Notes: a model not told the origin generated them from the sequence alone. Positions 36,572 through 45,786 are shown, numbered from the stretch's first letter. The stretch: 64,000 bases of DNA from Paraburkholderia tropica (GCF_900109265.1 NZ_FNZM01000002.1:62001-126000), one strand, 5' to 3'. A program made the numbers and translations.

Positions 36572-37318
36572 ATGAAAATCCGCCTCGTTCCCGCGCTGCT
36601 CATTCTGCTCGTGATGGCCGTGACGATCCGGCTCGGCTTCTGGCAGCGCGACCGCGCGCATCAGAAGGAAGCGCTCCAGGCGCAGATCACGCAGTACGAA
36701 AACGCGACGCCGCAGATCGTGGGCGCGGCGCCGCTCGCGCTCAAAGACGTCGAATTCCATCGCCTGCGCGCGACCGGCACGTTTTTGCCTGAGCGCGTGG
36801 TGTATCTCGACAATCGTCCCTATAACGACCAGCCAGGCTTTTACGTCGTGATGCCGCTTAAACTCGAAACCGGCGGCGTGGTGCTCGTGAATCGCGGCTG
36901 GCTGCCGCGCAGCATCGATAACCGCGAGACGATCGCGCCCTATGACACGCCTGCTGGCACGGTCACGGTGGAAGGCATCGCGCGCGCGGATGCGTCGCGG
37001 GCGTACGAACTGGGTGCCGGCGGCTCTGCAGCGCATCAGAAGATACGGCAGAATCTCGGCGTCGCTTCCTACGCGGCGGAAACCGGATTGCCCCTGCAAC
37101 CCTTCGTGATCCAGCAGACCGCCTTCGTGCCGGCCTTCAAGGACGGCCTCGTGCGCGACTGGCCGGCGCCCGCCACCGACGTCGAACGCAACTACGGCTA
37201 CATGCTCCAGTGGTGGGGCATGGCGGCCGCGGCGCTCGGATTCGGGCTGTATGCGGCGCGCCGGGCTGCGGCAAAAGAGCGCATGCACGGTCCGATGCCG
37301 GGCACGAAGGACGCCTGA
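36572..37318 (+). CDS. SURF1-family cytochrome oxidase assembly protein
   Basis: Assists insertion of heme a into subunit I. The 248-residue protein has the N- and C-terminal membrane helices of SURF1 (about 5-22 and 218-238) and the conserved LGFWQRDRAHQKEAL, DNRPYNDQPGFYVVMPL, VLVNRGWLPR and RNYGYMLQWWGMAAAALGFG. The start MKIRLVPALL at 36572 is chosen on hydrophobicity; the frame is open a little upstream. Confidence 0.93.
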   Translation: MKIRLVPALLILLVMAVTIRLGFWQRDRAHQKEALQAQITQYENATPQIVGAAPLALKDVEFHRLRATGTFLPERVVYLDNRPYNDQPGFYVVMPLKLETGGVVLVNRGWLPRSIDNRETIAPYDTPAGTVTVEGIARADASRAYELGAGGSAAHQKIRQNLGVASYAAETGLPLQPFVIQQTAFVPAFKDGLVRDWPAPATDVERNYGYMLQWWGMAAAALGFGLYAARRAAAKERMHGPMPGTKDA

Positions 37319-37397
37319 TCATCCGATGGGGCAGGATCGTCCGCTGGCTCAGCTCAGCGCAGGACAAACCGGAAGCGACAACAACGAGGTTCAAGCA

Positions 37398-38051
37398 GTG
37401 TCGACTCACACACCCGATACATCGCAGGTCCCGCGCCACCCGGCGCGCGGCGGCAACGGTCAGCAGAAAGGTTCGTGGCAACGCGGCCGCTGGATGCTGC
37501 TGCTCATCGTCATCATTTGCGGCGCGCCCATCGTGCTGTCGTATTTCACGTATTACGTGATCAAGCCGAAGGGCGGCAGCACGAGCTACGGCACGCTGAT
37601 CGAACCGCAGCGCACGATTCCGTCCGCGCTGACGGTGACCGGCGACGACGGCCGCGAAGTGCCGCTCGCCTCGCTGAGCGGCCGCTGGCTGATGCTGACG
37701 GTGGACAGCGGCGCGTGCAACGACGCCTGCGCGCAGAAGCTCTATTTCATGCGCCAGGTGCGCGCGACTCAAGGCGCGGAGCGCGAGCGCATCGTCACGG
37801 TGTTTCTGCGCACCGACGACGCGAACGTGCCCGACAAGGTGAAGCAGGCTTACGCGGATACGCGCATGTTGCGCGCCAACCCGGCTTCCGTGGCCGCGTG
37901 GCTGCCCGCCACCGACACGACCAAGGACACCGATCACATCTATCTGGTCGATCCCAACGGCAATCTGATGATGCGATTCCCGGCCCAGCCGGATCCGTCG
38001 AAGATCAAACAAGACGTCACGAAGCTCCTCAAGTGGTCCCGCATCGGTTAA
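37398..38051 (+). CDS. Sco-like membrane-anchored thioredoxin-fold protein
   Basis: 217-residue protein with one membrane helix (about 33-53) and a periplasmic thioredoxin-like domain. It has the CxxxC motif CNDAC in DSGACNDACAQKLYFMRQ and a histidine in TDHIYLVDPNGNLMMRF, as in Sco copper chaperones, though the remaining sequence is divergent. It probably takes part in CuA or CuB delivery. GTG at 37398 with GAGG upstream is preferred over ATG 37326. A canonical Sco gene lies 2 kb downstream. Confidence 0.8.
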   Translation: MSTHTPDTSQVPRHPARGGNGQQKGSWQRGRWMLLLIVIICGAPIVLSYFTYYVIKPKGGSTSYGTLIEPQRTIPSALTVTGDDGREVPLASLSGRWLMLTVDSGACNDACAQKLYFMRQVRATQGAERERIVTVFLRTDDANVPDKVKQAYADTRMLRANPASVAAWLPATDTTKDTDHIYLVDPNGNLMMRFPAQPDPSKIKQDVTKLLKWSRIG

Positions 38052-38091
38052 GGTGCGCAGCGCGTCTGACAGAGAAGAGTAAGAGAAAGAG

Positions 38092-39201
38092 ATGTTTATC
38101 CTGGAGCTGGGCCTGATCGGCCTGTGCATCGCGTTGCTGCCGCTCTCGTGGGTCTGGGTGAAGGCCGACGACAACAAGTTTCGCAAGCTCGTGTGGCTCA
38201 CGACGTTCATGACGCTCGACCTCGTCATGTTCGGCGGTTTCACGCGTCTCACCGATTCGGGCCTCGGCTGCCCCGACTGGCCGGGCTGCTACGGCACCTC
38301 GTCGCCGTTCATCGCGCACGCGCAGATCGCTGCGGCGCATCTGGCCATGCCCACCGGTCCCGTCAGCATGTCGAAAGCGTGGATCGAAATGATTCACCGC
38401 TACTTCGCGATGGCGATCGGCGTGCTGATCATCGCGCAGACGGCGATCGCCTGGCGCGCGCGCATCAAGCGCATGCCGCTGCACGTCTCGCCGTGGTGGC
38501 CGACGGCGCTGCTCGGCCTGATCGTCGTGCAGGGTGTGTTCGGCGCCTGGACCGTGACGATGAAGCTGCAGCCGATCATCGTCACCACGCATTTGATGCT
38601 GGGCCTCACGCTGCTCGGCGCGCTCGCGTGGCTCGCCGCGCGCATGACGCCGCTGCCCGCCTACGAGCCCGACGCCGCGCGCTGGCGCGCGGCCGCGCTG
38701 ATCGGGCTCGTGCTGCTGATCGCGCAGATCGCGCTGGGCGGCTGGGTGAGCACGAACTACGCGGTGCTCGCCTGCACCGACTTCCCGACCTGCAACGGCG
38801 CGTGGATTCCGCCGATGGATTTCCATCACGGCTTCCACCTCTGGCGCGCGCTCGGCATGGACGGCAACGGCGACGTCATCACGCAGGACGCGCTGGTCGC
38901 GATCCACTGGACGCATCGCACGTTTGCCTTCGTGGTGATCGCTTATCTGGTAGGGTTCGCCTTGAAAATGCGGCGCTATGCCTCCTTGCGCCGTCCCGCG
39001 AACTGGGTTCTGATCGTGATCGCCCTCCAGTTCCTGACAGGACTTTCGAACATCGTCCTGCAATGGCCATTGCCCATCGCGGTGGCTCACAACGGTGGCG
39101 CGGCGATCCTGTTGCTTTTGCTCGTCGTGCTAAACTTTCGAATTGCTTGTAGCCGCCCCGGTCGCGCCGTTCTCCCTGCGCGCGACACCGCTGCGGTGTG
39201 A
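38092..39201 (+). CDS. ctaA: Heme A synthase (COX15/CtaA)
   Basis: Oxidises heme O to heme A. The 369-residue protein has eight predicted helices with the conserved GGFTRLTDSGLGCPDWPGCYG, MIHRYFAMAIG (first His pair), VTTHLMLGLTLLG and WTHRTFAFVVI (second pair). It precedes ctaB by 10 bp, so the two are co-transcribed. Confidence 0.95.
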   Translation: MFILELGLIGLCIALLPLSWVWVKADDNKFRKLVWLTTFMTLDLVMFGGFTRLTDSGLGCPDWPGCYGTSSPFIAHAQIAAAHLAMPTGPVSMSKAWIEMIHRYFAMAIGVLIIAQTAIAWRARIKRMPLHVSPWWPTALLGLIVVQGVFGAWTVTMKLQPIIVTTHLMLGLTLLGALAWLAARMTPLPAYEPDAARWRAAALIGLVLLIAQIALGGWVSTNYAVLACTDFPTCNGAWIPPMDFHHGFHLWRALGMDGNGDVITQDALVAIHWTHRTFAFVVIAYLVGFALKMRRYASLRRPANWVLIVIALQFLTGLSNIVLQWPLPIAVAHNGGAAILLLLLVVLNFRIACSRPGRAVLPARDTAAV

Positions 39202-39210
39202 TCCCGCCCT

Positions 39211-40116
39211 ATGGAAAGTACAACCCTCCCCCAGTCGCCCGGCAGCCGCGTTTCGCAATATCTCGCGCTGACCAAGCCGCGCGTCACCCAACTGGCCGTG
39301 TTTTGCGCGGTCATCGGCATGTTCCTCGCCGTGCCGGGCATGGTGCCCTGGAAGCAGCTGATCGGCGGTACCGTCGGCATCTGGCTGACGGCTGGCGCAG
39401 CCTTCGCGATTAACTGTCTCGTCGAACAGAAGGTCGACGCCCGCATGCGCCGCACGTCGTGGCGTCCCTCGGCGCGCGGCGAGATCACGAGCCGGCAGAT
39501 CCTGCTGTTTTCGGCGGTGATCGGCGGCGTGGGCATGTGGGTGCTCTACACGTTCACGAATCCGCTCACGATGTGGCTCACGGTCGCGACCTTCATCGGT
39601 TACGCGATCATCTACACGCTGCTGCTCAAGCCGGCCACGCCGCAGAACATCGTGATCGGCGGCGCCTCGGGCGCCATGCCGCCCGCGCTGGGCTGGGCCG
39701 CCGTCACCGGTCACGTGCCGGGCGACGCGTGGATTCTCGTGCTGATCATCTTCGTCTGGACGCCGCCGCACTTCTGGGCGCTCGCGCTGTATCGCCGCAA
39801 GGACTACGAAGCCGCGGGCCTGCCGATGCTGCCGAACACGCACGGTGAGAAGTACACGCGCCTGCACATCCTGCTGTACTCGCTGATCCTTTTTGCCGTC
39901 GCGTTGATGCCCTACATCTCGGGCATGAGCGGTCTGCTGTATCTGGTGTCGAGCGTGCTGCTCGGCGCGATCTTCCTCGCCTACGCCTGGAAGATCTATG
40001 TCGAGTATTCGGACGACCTCGCGCGCGCGATGTTCCGTTACTCGATCATCTATCTCTCGCTGCTGTTCGTCGCGCTGCTCGTCGATCATTACGTGCACGC
40101 ACTCATCGGGGCGTAA
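39211..40116 (+). CDS. ctaB: Protoheme IX farnesyltransferase (heme O synthase)
   Basis: Prenylates heme B to heme O, the precursor of heme A. The 301-residue UbiA-family protein has [39 protein letters not shown] (Asp-rich site with D and R residues) and [21 protein letters not shown]. Works with ctaA just upstream. Start and length are typical. Confidence 0.96.
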   Translation: MESTTLPQSPGSRVSQYLALTKPRVTQLAVFCAVIGMFLAVPGMVPWKQLIGGTVGIWLTAGAAFAINCLVEQKVDARMRRTSWRPSARGEITSRQILLFSAVIGGVGMWVLYTFTNPLTMWLTVATFIGYAIIYTLLLKPATPQNIVIGGASGAMPPALGWAAVTGHVPGDAWILVLIIFVWTPPHFWALALYRRKDYEAAGLPMLPNTHGEKYTRLHILLYSLILFAVALMPYISGMSGLLYLVSSVLLGAIFLAYAWKIYVEYSDDLARAMFRYSIIYLSLLFVALLVDHYVHALIGA

Positions 40117-40120
40117 CGCG

Positions 40121-40759
40121 ATGGTCCGCACTTCGCTAGCGCGCCTCGCGCGCGCCACGGTCGTCGCGCTCGCGGCGACCGCTCTCGTGGGCGGCACGCT
40201 CGCGCTCGAAGGGTGCGGCCAGCAACCGCCGTCGTTCTCGAACCTCGACATCACGGGCAACACGCAGTTCGGCAAGGACTTCTCGCTGCCCGATTCGCAC
40301 GGCAAGACGCGCACGCTCGCCGACTTCCAGGGCAAGGTGGTCGTGCTGTTCTTCGGCTACACCCATTGCCCGGACGTCTGCCCGACCACGATGGCCGAGC
40401 TTTCGCAGGCGCTCCAGCAACTCGGTCCCGACGCCGCGAAGCGCGTGCAGGTGATTTTCGTGAGCGTCGATCCGCAACGCGACACGCCCGAGATCCTGAG
40501 CCAGTACGTCAGCGCGTTCGATCCGACCTTCATCGCGCTGCGTCCGGCCAACGACGAGCAGCTCAAGCAGATCACGAAGGACTTCCGCGTCTACTACGCG
40601 AAGGTGCCGGGCACCACGCCCGACAACTACACGATGGATCACACGGCGGCCAGCTACGTGTTCGACACCACGGGCAAGCTGCGCCTGTTCGCACGTGACG
40701 GCCAGGGCGTCACGCCGTGGCTCCACGACCTGAAGATCCTGCTCGATATCAACGGCTGA
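40121..40759 (+). CDS. SCO1/SenC copper chaperone
   Basis: Inserts copper into the CuA site of subunit II. The 212-residue protein has an N-terminal lipoprotein signal (lipobox LALEGC, Cys32), the CxxxC copper motif in HCPDVCPTTMAEL, and the third ligand His in YTMDHTAASYVFD. Start ATG at 40121 is 4 bp behind the ctaB stop, so it belongs to the same transcript. It closes the cox region. Confidence 0.94.
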   Translation: MVRTSLARLARATVVALAATALVGGTLALEGCGQQPPSFSNLDITGNTQFGKDFSLPDSHGKTRTLADFQGKVVVLFFGYTHCPDVCPTTMAELSQALQQLGPDAAKRVQVIFVSVDPQRDTPEILSQYVSAFDPTFIALRPANDEQLKQITKDFRVYYAKVPGTTPDNYTMDHTAASYVFDTTGKLRLFARDGQGVTPWLHDLKILLDING

Positions 40760-40992
40760 GCGGCTCGCATCCTCGCCGGCAGCGGCGCACACTGGCGCGC
40801 GCCGGCATACCCGTATGCGATTTCTTTATTTCGCGGGGCGCTCATCATATGGGATCATTTATGACTGCGCCGACGCGCGGCACATGACGCCGCCGCGACC
40901 GGCGACGTGACAGCCGCGACCGCGCGGCAAGACCCGCGACAATTCTCGCGATAAAAACGCGATCAATACGCATCCAGCTCGAAACTCACTCC

Positions 40993-41805
40993 ATGCAGCG
41001 CAGAAATCTGATTAAAGCTCTCCTCGCCGGCGTCGCCGCCACCACCCTCGCAGCCAGCTTCGGCGCACGCGCGGACGACCAGGTCATCAAGGTCGGCACC
41101 GTGTCGGGTCCGGACGCGCAAGTCTGGGCCGTGGTCCAGAAGGTCGCGAAGCGCGAAGGCCTGAACGTCAAGGTCATCGAGTTCAACGACTACGTGCAGC
41201 CGAACGCGGCGCTCGATTCGGGCGACCTCGACGCCAACAGCTTCCAGACCGGCCCGTACCTTGACAGCCAGATCAAGCAGCGCGGCTACAAGATCGTCAA
41301 CGCGGGTCTCACGTACATCTCGCCGATCGGCGTGTACTCGAAGAAGCTGAAGTCGCTCAACGACCTGCCGCAAGGCGCGAAGGTCGCGGTGCCGAACGAT
41401 CCGTCGAACGAAAACCGCGCGCTGCTGCTGCTGCAGAGCAAGGGTCTGATCAAGCTGCGCGCAGGCGCGGGCACGAACGGCAACAATGCCACGGCGCTCG
41501 ACGTCGCGTCGAATCCGAAGAAGGTGAAGCTGGTCGAACTGGACGCCGCGCAACTGCCGCGCGCGCTCGGCGACGTCGACGCTGCCGTGATCAACACGAA
41601 CTACGCGCTCGCCGCCGGCCTGCAGCCGACCAAGGACGCGATCGCGATCGAAGACATCCACAGCCCGTACGCCAACCTGATCGCCGTGCGCGCGCAGGAC
41701 AAGGACAAGCCGTGGGTGAAGAAGCTGGTCGCCGCTTACCAGTCGGAAGACGTGCGCCAGTTCATCAAGAACGAATTCAAGGGCTCGATGGTCCCGTCGT
41801 TCTAA
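40993..41805 (+). CDS. metQ: MetQ/NlpA-family substrate-binding protein
   Basis: Periplasmic binding protein of the methionine ABC uptake family. The 270-residue protein has a signal peptide (about 1-28, ending AASFGARADD; no lipobox cysteine seen) and the NlpA fold: IKVGTVSGPDAQVW, NDYVQPNAALDSGDLDANSFQ and VAVPNDPSNENRALLLLQ. No metN or metI gene is next to it, so it is an orphan. The 233-bp gap before it has no gene. Methionine is the likely ligand by family. Confidence 0.9.
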   Translation: MQRRNLIKALLAGVAATTLAASFGARADDQVIKVGTVSGPDAQVWAVVQKVAKREGLNVKVIEFNDYVQPNAALDSGDLDANSFQTGPYLDSQIKQRGYKIVNAGLTYISPIGVYSKKLKSLNDLPQGAKVAVPNDPSNENRALLLLQSKGLIKLRAGAGTNGNNATALDVASNPKKVKLVELDAAQLPRALGDVDAAVINTNYALAAGLQPTKDAIAIEDIHSPYANLIAVRAQDKDKPWVKKLVAAYQSEDVRQFIKNEFKGSMVPSF

Positions 41806-41850
41806 GCGCTGACAGATAAGCGCCACTTGGGCGCTTCATCGCCGCAGACG

Positions 41851-41884
41851 AAAAAGCCGCTTCGAAAGAAGCGGCTTTTTTCTT
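41851..41884 (+). terminator. Terminator after metQ-like gene
   Basis: AAAAAGCCGCTTC, loop GAAA, GAAGCGGCTTTTT, then TCTTT. The A-run on the left would also serve the convergent marR gene. Confidence 0.93.
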
Positions 41885-41914
41885 TGGCGCGTCGCCGTGA
41901 ATGCGCGACGGCGC

Positions 41915-42352
41915 CTAGCTCAAAAGCTGCTGCACCACCCGCATGGCCTCGACGAGCCGCGCCTGCTCGTCTTTCGTCAGCCTCGCCAGCATGCTCTCGA
42001 TATTGCCGATCGCGGCCGTGGCGAGCGCCGCATAGGCTGCCCGGCCGCCTTCCGTCAGACGCAGCAGCGTCTGGCGCGCATCGGCTTTCGAGGGCTCGCG
42101 CGAGATCAGCGCGCGTTGCTCGAAACCCGTCAGGATGCGGCTCAGATACCCGGAATCGAGCGAGAGATTGCGCGCGAGCGCGGCGGCGGTATCGGCGCTA
42201 TTGCTGGCCAGTTCGCGCAGGATGCGCATTTCCGTCAGCGAGTAGGGCATGGGCGGAAGGCCGCCGACGTGTGTGCCCAGAAATTTTCGATAGAAGCGAT
42301 TGAACTGCAGGACGGCTTCTGCATGCCGTCTCGTGTCGGAATCGTTTGACAA
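41915..42352 (-). CDS. MarR-family transcriptional regulator
   Basis: 145-residue winged-helix repressor type. The DNA-binding segment is around 35-110, with YSLTEMRILRELASNSADTA, RNLSLDSGYLSRILTGFEQ (recognition helix) and ISREPSKADARQTLLRLTEGG (wing). No effector domain is fused. The ligand is unknown. A dyad at 42379-42424 lies upstream and may be its own operator. It is divergent from the nag cluster. Confidence 0.88.
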   Translation of the reverse strand: MSNDSDTRRHAEAVLQFNRFYRKFLGTHVGGLPPMPYSLTEMRILRELASNSADTAAALARNLSLDSGYLSRILTGFEQRALISREPSKADARQTLLRLTEGGRAAYAALATAAIGNIESMLARLTKDEQARLVEAMRVVQQLLS

Positions 42353-42378
42353 CCTTCTTACCCCGTCGTCATTCGTTG

Positions 42379-42424
42379 ATATTGGTCAGATGCCACTATA
42401 TGGGATGTTTTCGTCTGACGATAT
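42379..42424. promoter_or_regulatory. Imperfect dyad upstream of marR
   Basis: ATATTGGTCAGA on the left and TCTGACGATAT on the right are near-complementary arms about 23 bp apart, 27-72 bp from the marR start. It is a candidate autoregulatory site. Confidence 0.4.
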
Positions 42425-42560
42425 TGTTGTTTGCCTTCGCGCAGGGGTATTGGTCCTACAGCGGTATTACGGTGGTGTGCTCCGACATGGCTTTTAACTG
42501 GCTTGTGGTCCGCTACCGGTAGACCAAAACTGGGCTCTCCAGGGAAAACACCGAGACCAA
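42382..42560. promoter_or_regulatory. Cluster of TGGTC/GACCA half-sites upstream of nag operon
   Basis: TTGGTC at 42382 and 42450, TGGTC at 42506, AGACCA at 42521 and AGACCAA at 42554. The pair at 42506-42526 is inverted around a TACCGGTA palindrome. GntR/HutC regulators of GlcNAc use (DasR/NagR) bind TGGTCTAGACCA-like sites, so these may be operators. The 42353-42760 gap is AT-richer than its surroundings and has no gene. Confidence 0.45.
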
Positions 42561-42647
42561 TCGGGCACCGCGCCAAGCCTTATGAGTTCGTGCAAGTTAT
42601 TGATTTTTCGCGAGGTTTTCTCGCGCAGGCGAAAGTTCACGCGTCCG

Positions 42648-42675
42648 TTGACTGGTATTATTGTGGTTATATAAT
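42648..42675 (+). promoter_or_regulatory. Sigma-70 promoter of the nag cluster
   Basis: TTGACT (42648-42653), 16-bp spacer, TATAAT (42670-42675). ATTAT and ATAAT form an inverted repeat between 42657 and 42675 over the -10 box. The GntR gene starts 86 bp behind. Confidence 0.75.
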
Positions 42676-42760
42676 GGGCTCGCTTTCGAACCGGGCCGCC
42701 GAGTGTCAATGCCGGGCCGCCCGGGCGCCCCACGATCTGTCCACTGCTGGCCGGAGTTCC

Positions 42761-43495
42761 ATGGAAACCCGTTGGTCTGCCCTGATGCCCGACGCGCGCA
42801 ACGTCACGCCGCTCTATCTGCAACTGGCGCGCAACCTTGCCACGGCCATTCACTGCGGCGTGTGGTCGGCTGGCGAGGCGCTGCCTTCGGAGCGCACGCT
42901 GTCGGACGCGATCGGCGTGTCGCGCATCACCGCGCGCAAGGCGATCGAACTGCTCGTCGAGCAGGGTCTGATCCGGCGCGCGCGCGGCGCGGGCAGTTTC
43001 ATCACGCCGCGCGTCGAGGACCCGCTGTCGCGCCTCACCGGCTTCACGAAAAAGATGGAGCAGCGCGGATTCACCGCCGATTCGGTGTGGCTCGAGCGCG
43101 AAGTGCGCCCGGCGCGGCGCGAGGAAATCGTCCAGCTCGGTTTGTCGCCGGGCGCGTCGGTCACGAGTCTGCGGCGGCTGCGCCGCGCGGACGGCACCGT
43201 GATGGCCGTCGAGCATTCCGCGCTGCCGGTGTCCATCGTGCCGAATCCGGCGCTGATCGACGGCTCGCTGTACGCGTACCTCGAATCGCGCGGCCAGCCG
43301 GTCGTGCGCGCGCTGCAGCACTTCAGCGCCGTGAATGCGACCGGCGAGATCGCCGCGCTGATGGGCGTGGAGCCGCGCGCGGCGCTGCTCGTGATCACGC
43401 GTGTGGGTTTTTCGCCCGACCAGCGCGCCATCGAGTTGACGGACACGTACTGCCGCGACGGCTATTACGACTTCGTCGCGGAGCTGCGGCAATGA
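42761..43495 (+). CDS. GntR/HutC-family regulator of GlcNAc use
   Basis: 244-residue repressor with an N-terminal winged helix (about 15-80: GEALPSERTLSDAIGVSRIT and RARGAGSFITP) and a C-terminal UTRA ligand domain (about 95-240). The HutC/DasR/NagR type binds GlcN6P or GlcNAc6P. It heads the nagA-permease cluster, which supports a role as its regulator. The start at 42761 is chosen because the wHTH begins just after it; the frame is open upstream. Confidence 0.88.
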   Translation: METRWSALMPDARNVTPLYLQLARNLATAIHCGVWSAGEALPSERTLSDAIGVSRITARKAIELLVEQGLIRRARGAGSFITPRVEDPLSRLTGFTKKMEQRGFTADSVWLEREVRPARREEIVQLGLSPGASVTSLRRLRRADGTVMAVEHSALPVSIVPNPALIDGSLYAYLESRGQPVVRALQHFSAVNATGEIAALMGVEPRAALLVITRVGFSPDQRAIELTDTYCRDGYYDFVAELRQ

Positions 43496-43643
43496 AGAAA
43501 GTGGCAGGCGAAAAAGCGGACGAAAAAGCAGGCGAATTCGAAGTCGGACGGAACGCACGGCCGCGTCAGGACTCTCTCATGGACATCGACGTAACGACTT
43601 ATCGCGCGCCGGCCAACGTCGCGCGCAACATCGGAAAAATCTC

Positions 43644-44747
43644 ATGCTGAGCGGAAATATTCTCACCCCCGAAGGCTGGATCAACGGCACGCTGTCGTTC
43701 GAGAACGGCCGCATCGCGTCGATTCAGGGCGAGGCCGCCGATCCGTCGAAGAACGACGCGCCGTACATCATTCCCGGCTTCATCGATCTGCACGTGCACG
43801 GCGGCGGCGGCGCCGACGTGATGGAAGCGGGCGACGCCATCGAAACCATCGCGCGCACGCATGCGCGCTTCGGCACGACGAGCCTGCTCGCCACCACCAT
43901 GACCGCGCCGCGCGACGAGCTGATGAGCGTGGTCGCGGGCCTCGGCGACGTCGCGCGCCAGCGCACGCCGGGCGCCGCCCGCGTGCTGGGCGTGCACCTC
44001 GAAGGGCCGTACATCAATCCGGGCAAGCTCGGCGCGCAGCCCGACGCGGCCGTGTCGGCCGTGCTCGACGAAGTGCTCAAGTACCTGGCCATCGCGCCGA
44101 TCCGCGTGGTGACCGTCGCGCCCGAAATCGCGGGCCATATCGAGATCATCGGCGAAATGGCGGCGCGCGGCGTGCGCGTGCAGCTCGGCCATTCGCTCGC
44201 CACCTACGACGACGCCGTCGCCGCGCTCAAGCACGGCGCCTGCGGTTTCACGCATCTGTTCAACGCGATGTCGCCGCTGCACCATCGCAATCCGGGGTTG
44301 GTCGGCGCGGCGCTCGCGCACGCGGAATACGCGGAGATCATTCCGGACCTGCTGCACGTGCATCCGGGTGCGATCCGCGCGGCGCTGCGCGCCATTCCGC
44401 GCCTTTATGTGGTGACCGACAGCACCTCGGCCACCGGCATGCCCGACGGCGAATACCGCCTCGGCAGCCAGCACGTGACGAAGTGCCTCGGCGGCGTGCG
44501 TCTCGCCGACGGCACGCTCGCGGGCAGCACGCTCACCATGGATCAGGCGCTGCGCAATCTCGTCTCGCTCGGCTTGCCGATCGCGGACGTATCCGCGCGC
44601 CTGTCGCGCTACGCGGCCGACTACCTCGGCATCGAAGACCGTGGCCGCCTCGTGCGCGGCGCATGGGCCGATGTCAACGTGTTCGACCGCGAACTGGCGC
44701 TCACCGCGACCTATGTCGAAGGAGAATCGATTGTCGAATATGCTTAA
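43644..44747 (+). CDS. nagA: N-acetylglucosamine-6-phosphate deacetylase
   Basis: Converts GlcNAc-6-phosphate to glucosamine-6-phosphate. The 367-residue amidohydrolase has the metal motif DLHVHGGGGADVME, VLGVHLEGPYINPGKLGAQ, VQLGHSLATYDDA, THLFNAMSPLHHRNPG and the catalytic Asp in LYVVTDSTSATGMPDGEY. Its stop overlaps the start of the SIS-domain gene, so the two are coupled. Confidence 0.96.
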   Translation: MLSGNILTPEGWINGTLSFENGRIASIQGEAADPSKNDAPYIIPGFIDLHVHGGGGADVMEAGDAIETIARTHARFGTTSLLATTMTAPRDELMSVVAGLGDVARQRTPGAARVLGVHLEGPYINPGKLGAQPDAAVSAVLDEVLKYLAIAPIRVVTVAPEIAGHIEIIGEMAARGVRVQLGHSLATYDDAVAALKHGACGFTHLFNAMSPLHHRNPGLVGAALAHAEYAEIIPDLLHVHPGAIRAALRAIPRLYVVTDSTSATGMPDGEYRLGSQHVTKCLGGVRLADGTLAGSTLTMDQALRNLVSLGLPIADVSARLSRYAADYLGIEDRGRLVRGAWADVNVFDRELALTATYVEGESIVEYA

Positions 44748-45747
44748 AGAAGCGCTGGCCTCGGCCGGCGTCGTCGCGGCGCAACTTGCGGACACCTCGC
44801 GCGTCGAGGCGCTCGCGGACGTGCTGCAAGCCGAGCCGCGCCAGGTCGCGCTGACCGTCGCGCGCGGCAGCTCCGACCACGCGGCGAGCTATTTCGCCGC
44901 GCTCACCATGAGCCGCCTCGGCGTGCCGGTCGCCTCGATTCCCATGTCGATCGCCACGCTCCAGCAGGCGCCCTTACGTGTGCGCGGCCAGTTCGGCCTT
45001 GCTTTCTCCCAATCAGGCAGGAGTCCTGATCTCGTCGCCACCATGCGCGTGCTGCGCGAAGCGGGCGCGCTGACGGCGTCGATGGTCAACGTCGCCGGCT
45101 CGCCGCTCGCCGAAGCCGCGGGCAACGAACTGCCGCTGCTCGCCGGTCCCGAGCTGAGCGTCGCGGCCACCAAGAGCTATATCGCGATGCTCGCGATGTC
45201 GGCGCAACTCGTGGCCTTCTGGCAGCGCGACGCCGCCTTCCTCGATGCCGTGCGCGCGTTGCCCGACGCGCTCGAACGCGCGGGCACGCTCGACTGGTCG
45301 AAGGCCGTCGACGAACTGCGCGACGTGAAGCAGATGCTGGTGATCGGACGCGGTCCGGGGCTCGCGATCGCGCAGGAAGCGGCGCTCAAGCTCAAGGAAA
45401 CCTCGAGCATTCAGGCCGAAGCGTTTTCGAGTGCGGAAGTGCGTCATGGTCCGATGGAGCTGATCGATCGCGACTATCCGCTGCTCGTGTTCGCGCCGCG
45501 CGGACCGGAACAGGCAGGTCTCGTCGACTTCGCGCGCGACATGCAAAAGCGCGGCGCGCGCGTGCTGCTCGCCGCGCCCGCCGACGTGCCGGACGCCACG
45601 TTGCCGCTCGTCACGGCCGCCGATGCGTCGCTCGATCCGATCGCCGCGATCCTGTCGTTCTACGTGATGGCGGCGGGTCTCGCCGCCGCGCGCGGACGCA
45701 ATCCGGACGAGCCGCGCTTCCTGAACAAAGTCACCGAAACCCACTAG
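44731..45747 (+). CDS. SIS-domain glucosamine-6-phosphate deaminase-like protein (NagB-II type)
   Basis: 338-residue protein with two SIS sugar-phosphate-isomerase domains and no glutaminase domain, so not a GlmS. Signatures are LTVARGSSDHAASYFAALTM, LAFSQSGRSPDLVATM, and LKLKETSSIQAEAFSSAEVRHGP cut across the active site. In a nag operon lacking classical nagB it should turn GlcN6P into fructose-6-phosphate. TTG at 44731 is chosen because GGAG lies 6 bases upstream; ATG at 44740 is 15 bases away from it. Confidence 0.86.
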   Translation: MSNMLKEALASAGVVAAQLADTSRVEALADVLQAEPRQVALTVARGSSDHAASYFAALTMSRLGVPVASIPMSIATLQQAPLRVRGQFGLAFSQSGRSPDLVATMRVLREAGALTASMVNVAGSPLAEAAGNELPLLAGPELSVAATKSYIAMLAMSAQLVAFWQRDAAFLDAVRALPDALERAGTLDWSKAVDELRDVKQMLVIGRGPGLAIAQEAALKLKETSSIQAEAFSSAEVRHGPMELIDRDYPLLVFAPRGPEQAGLVDFARDMQKRGARVLLAAPADVPDATLPLVTAADASLDPIAAILSFYVMAAGLAAARGRNPDEPRFLNKVTETH

Positions 45748-45786
45748 ATTGGAAAGCTGATGGAACGCATCCAGGAGTCCCGTCTG

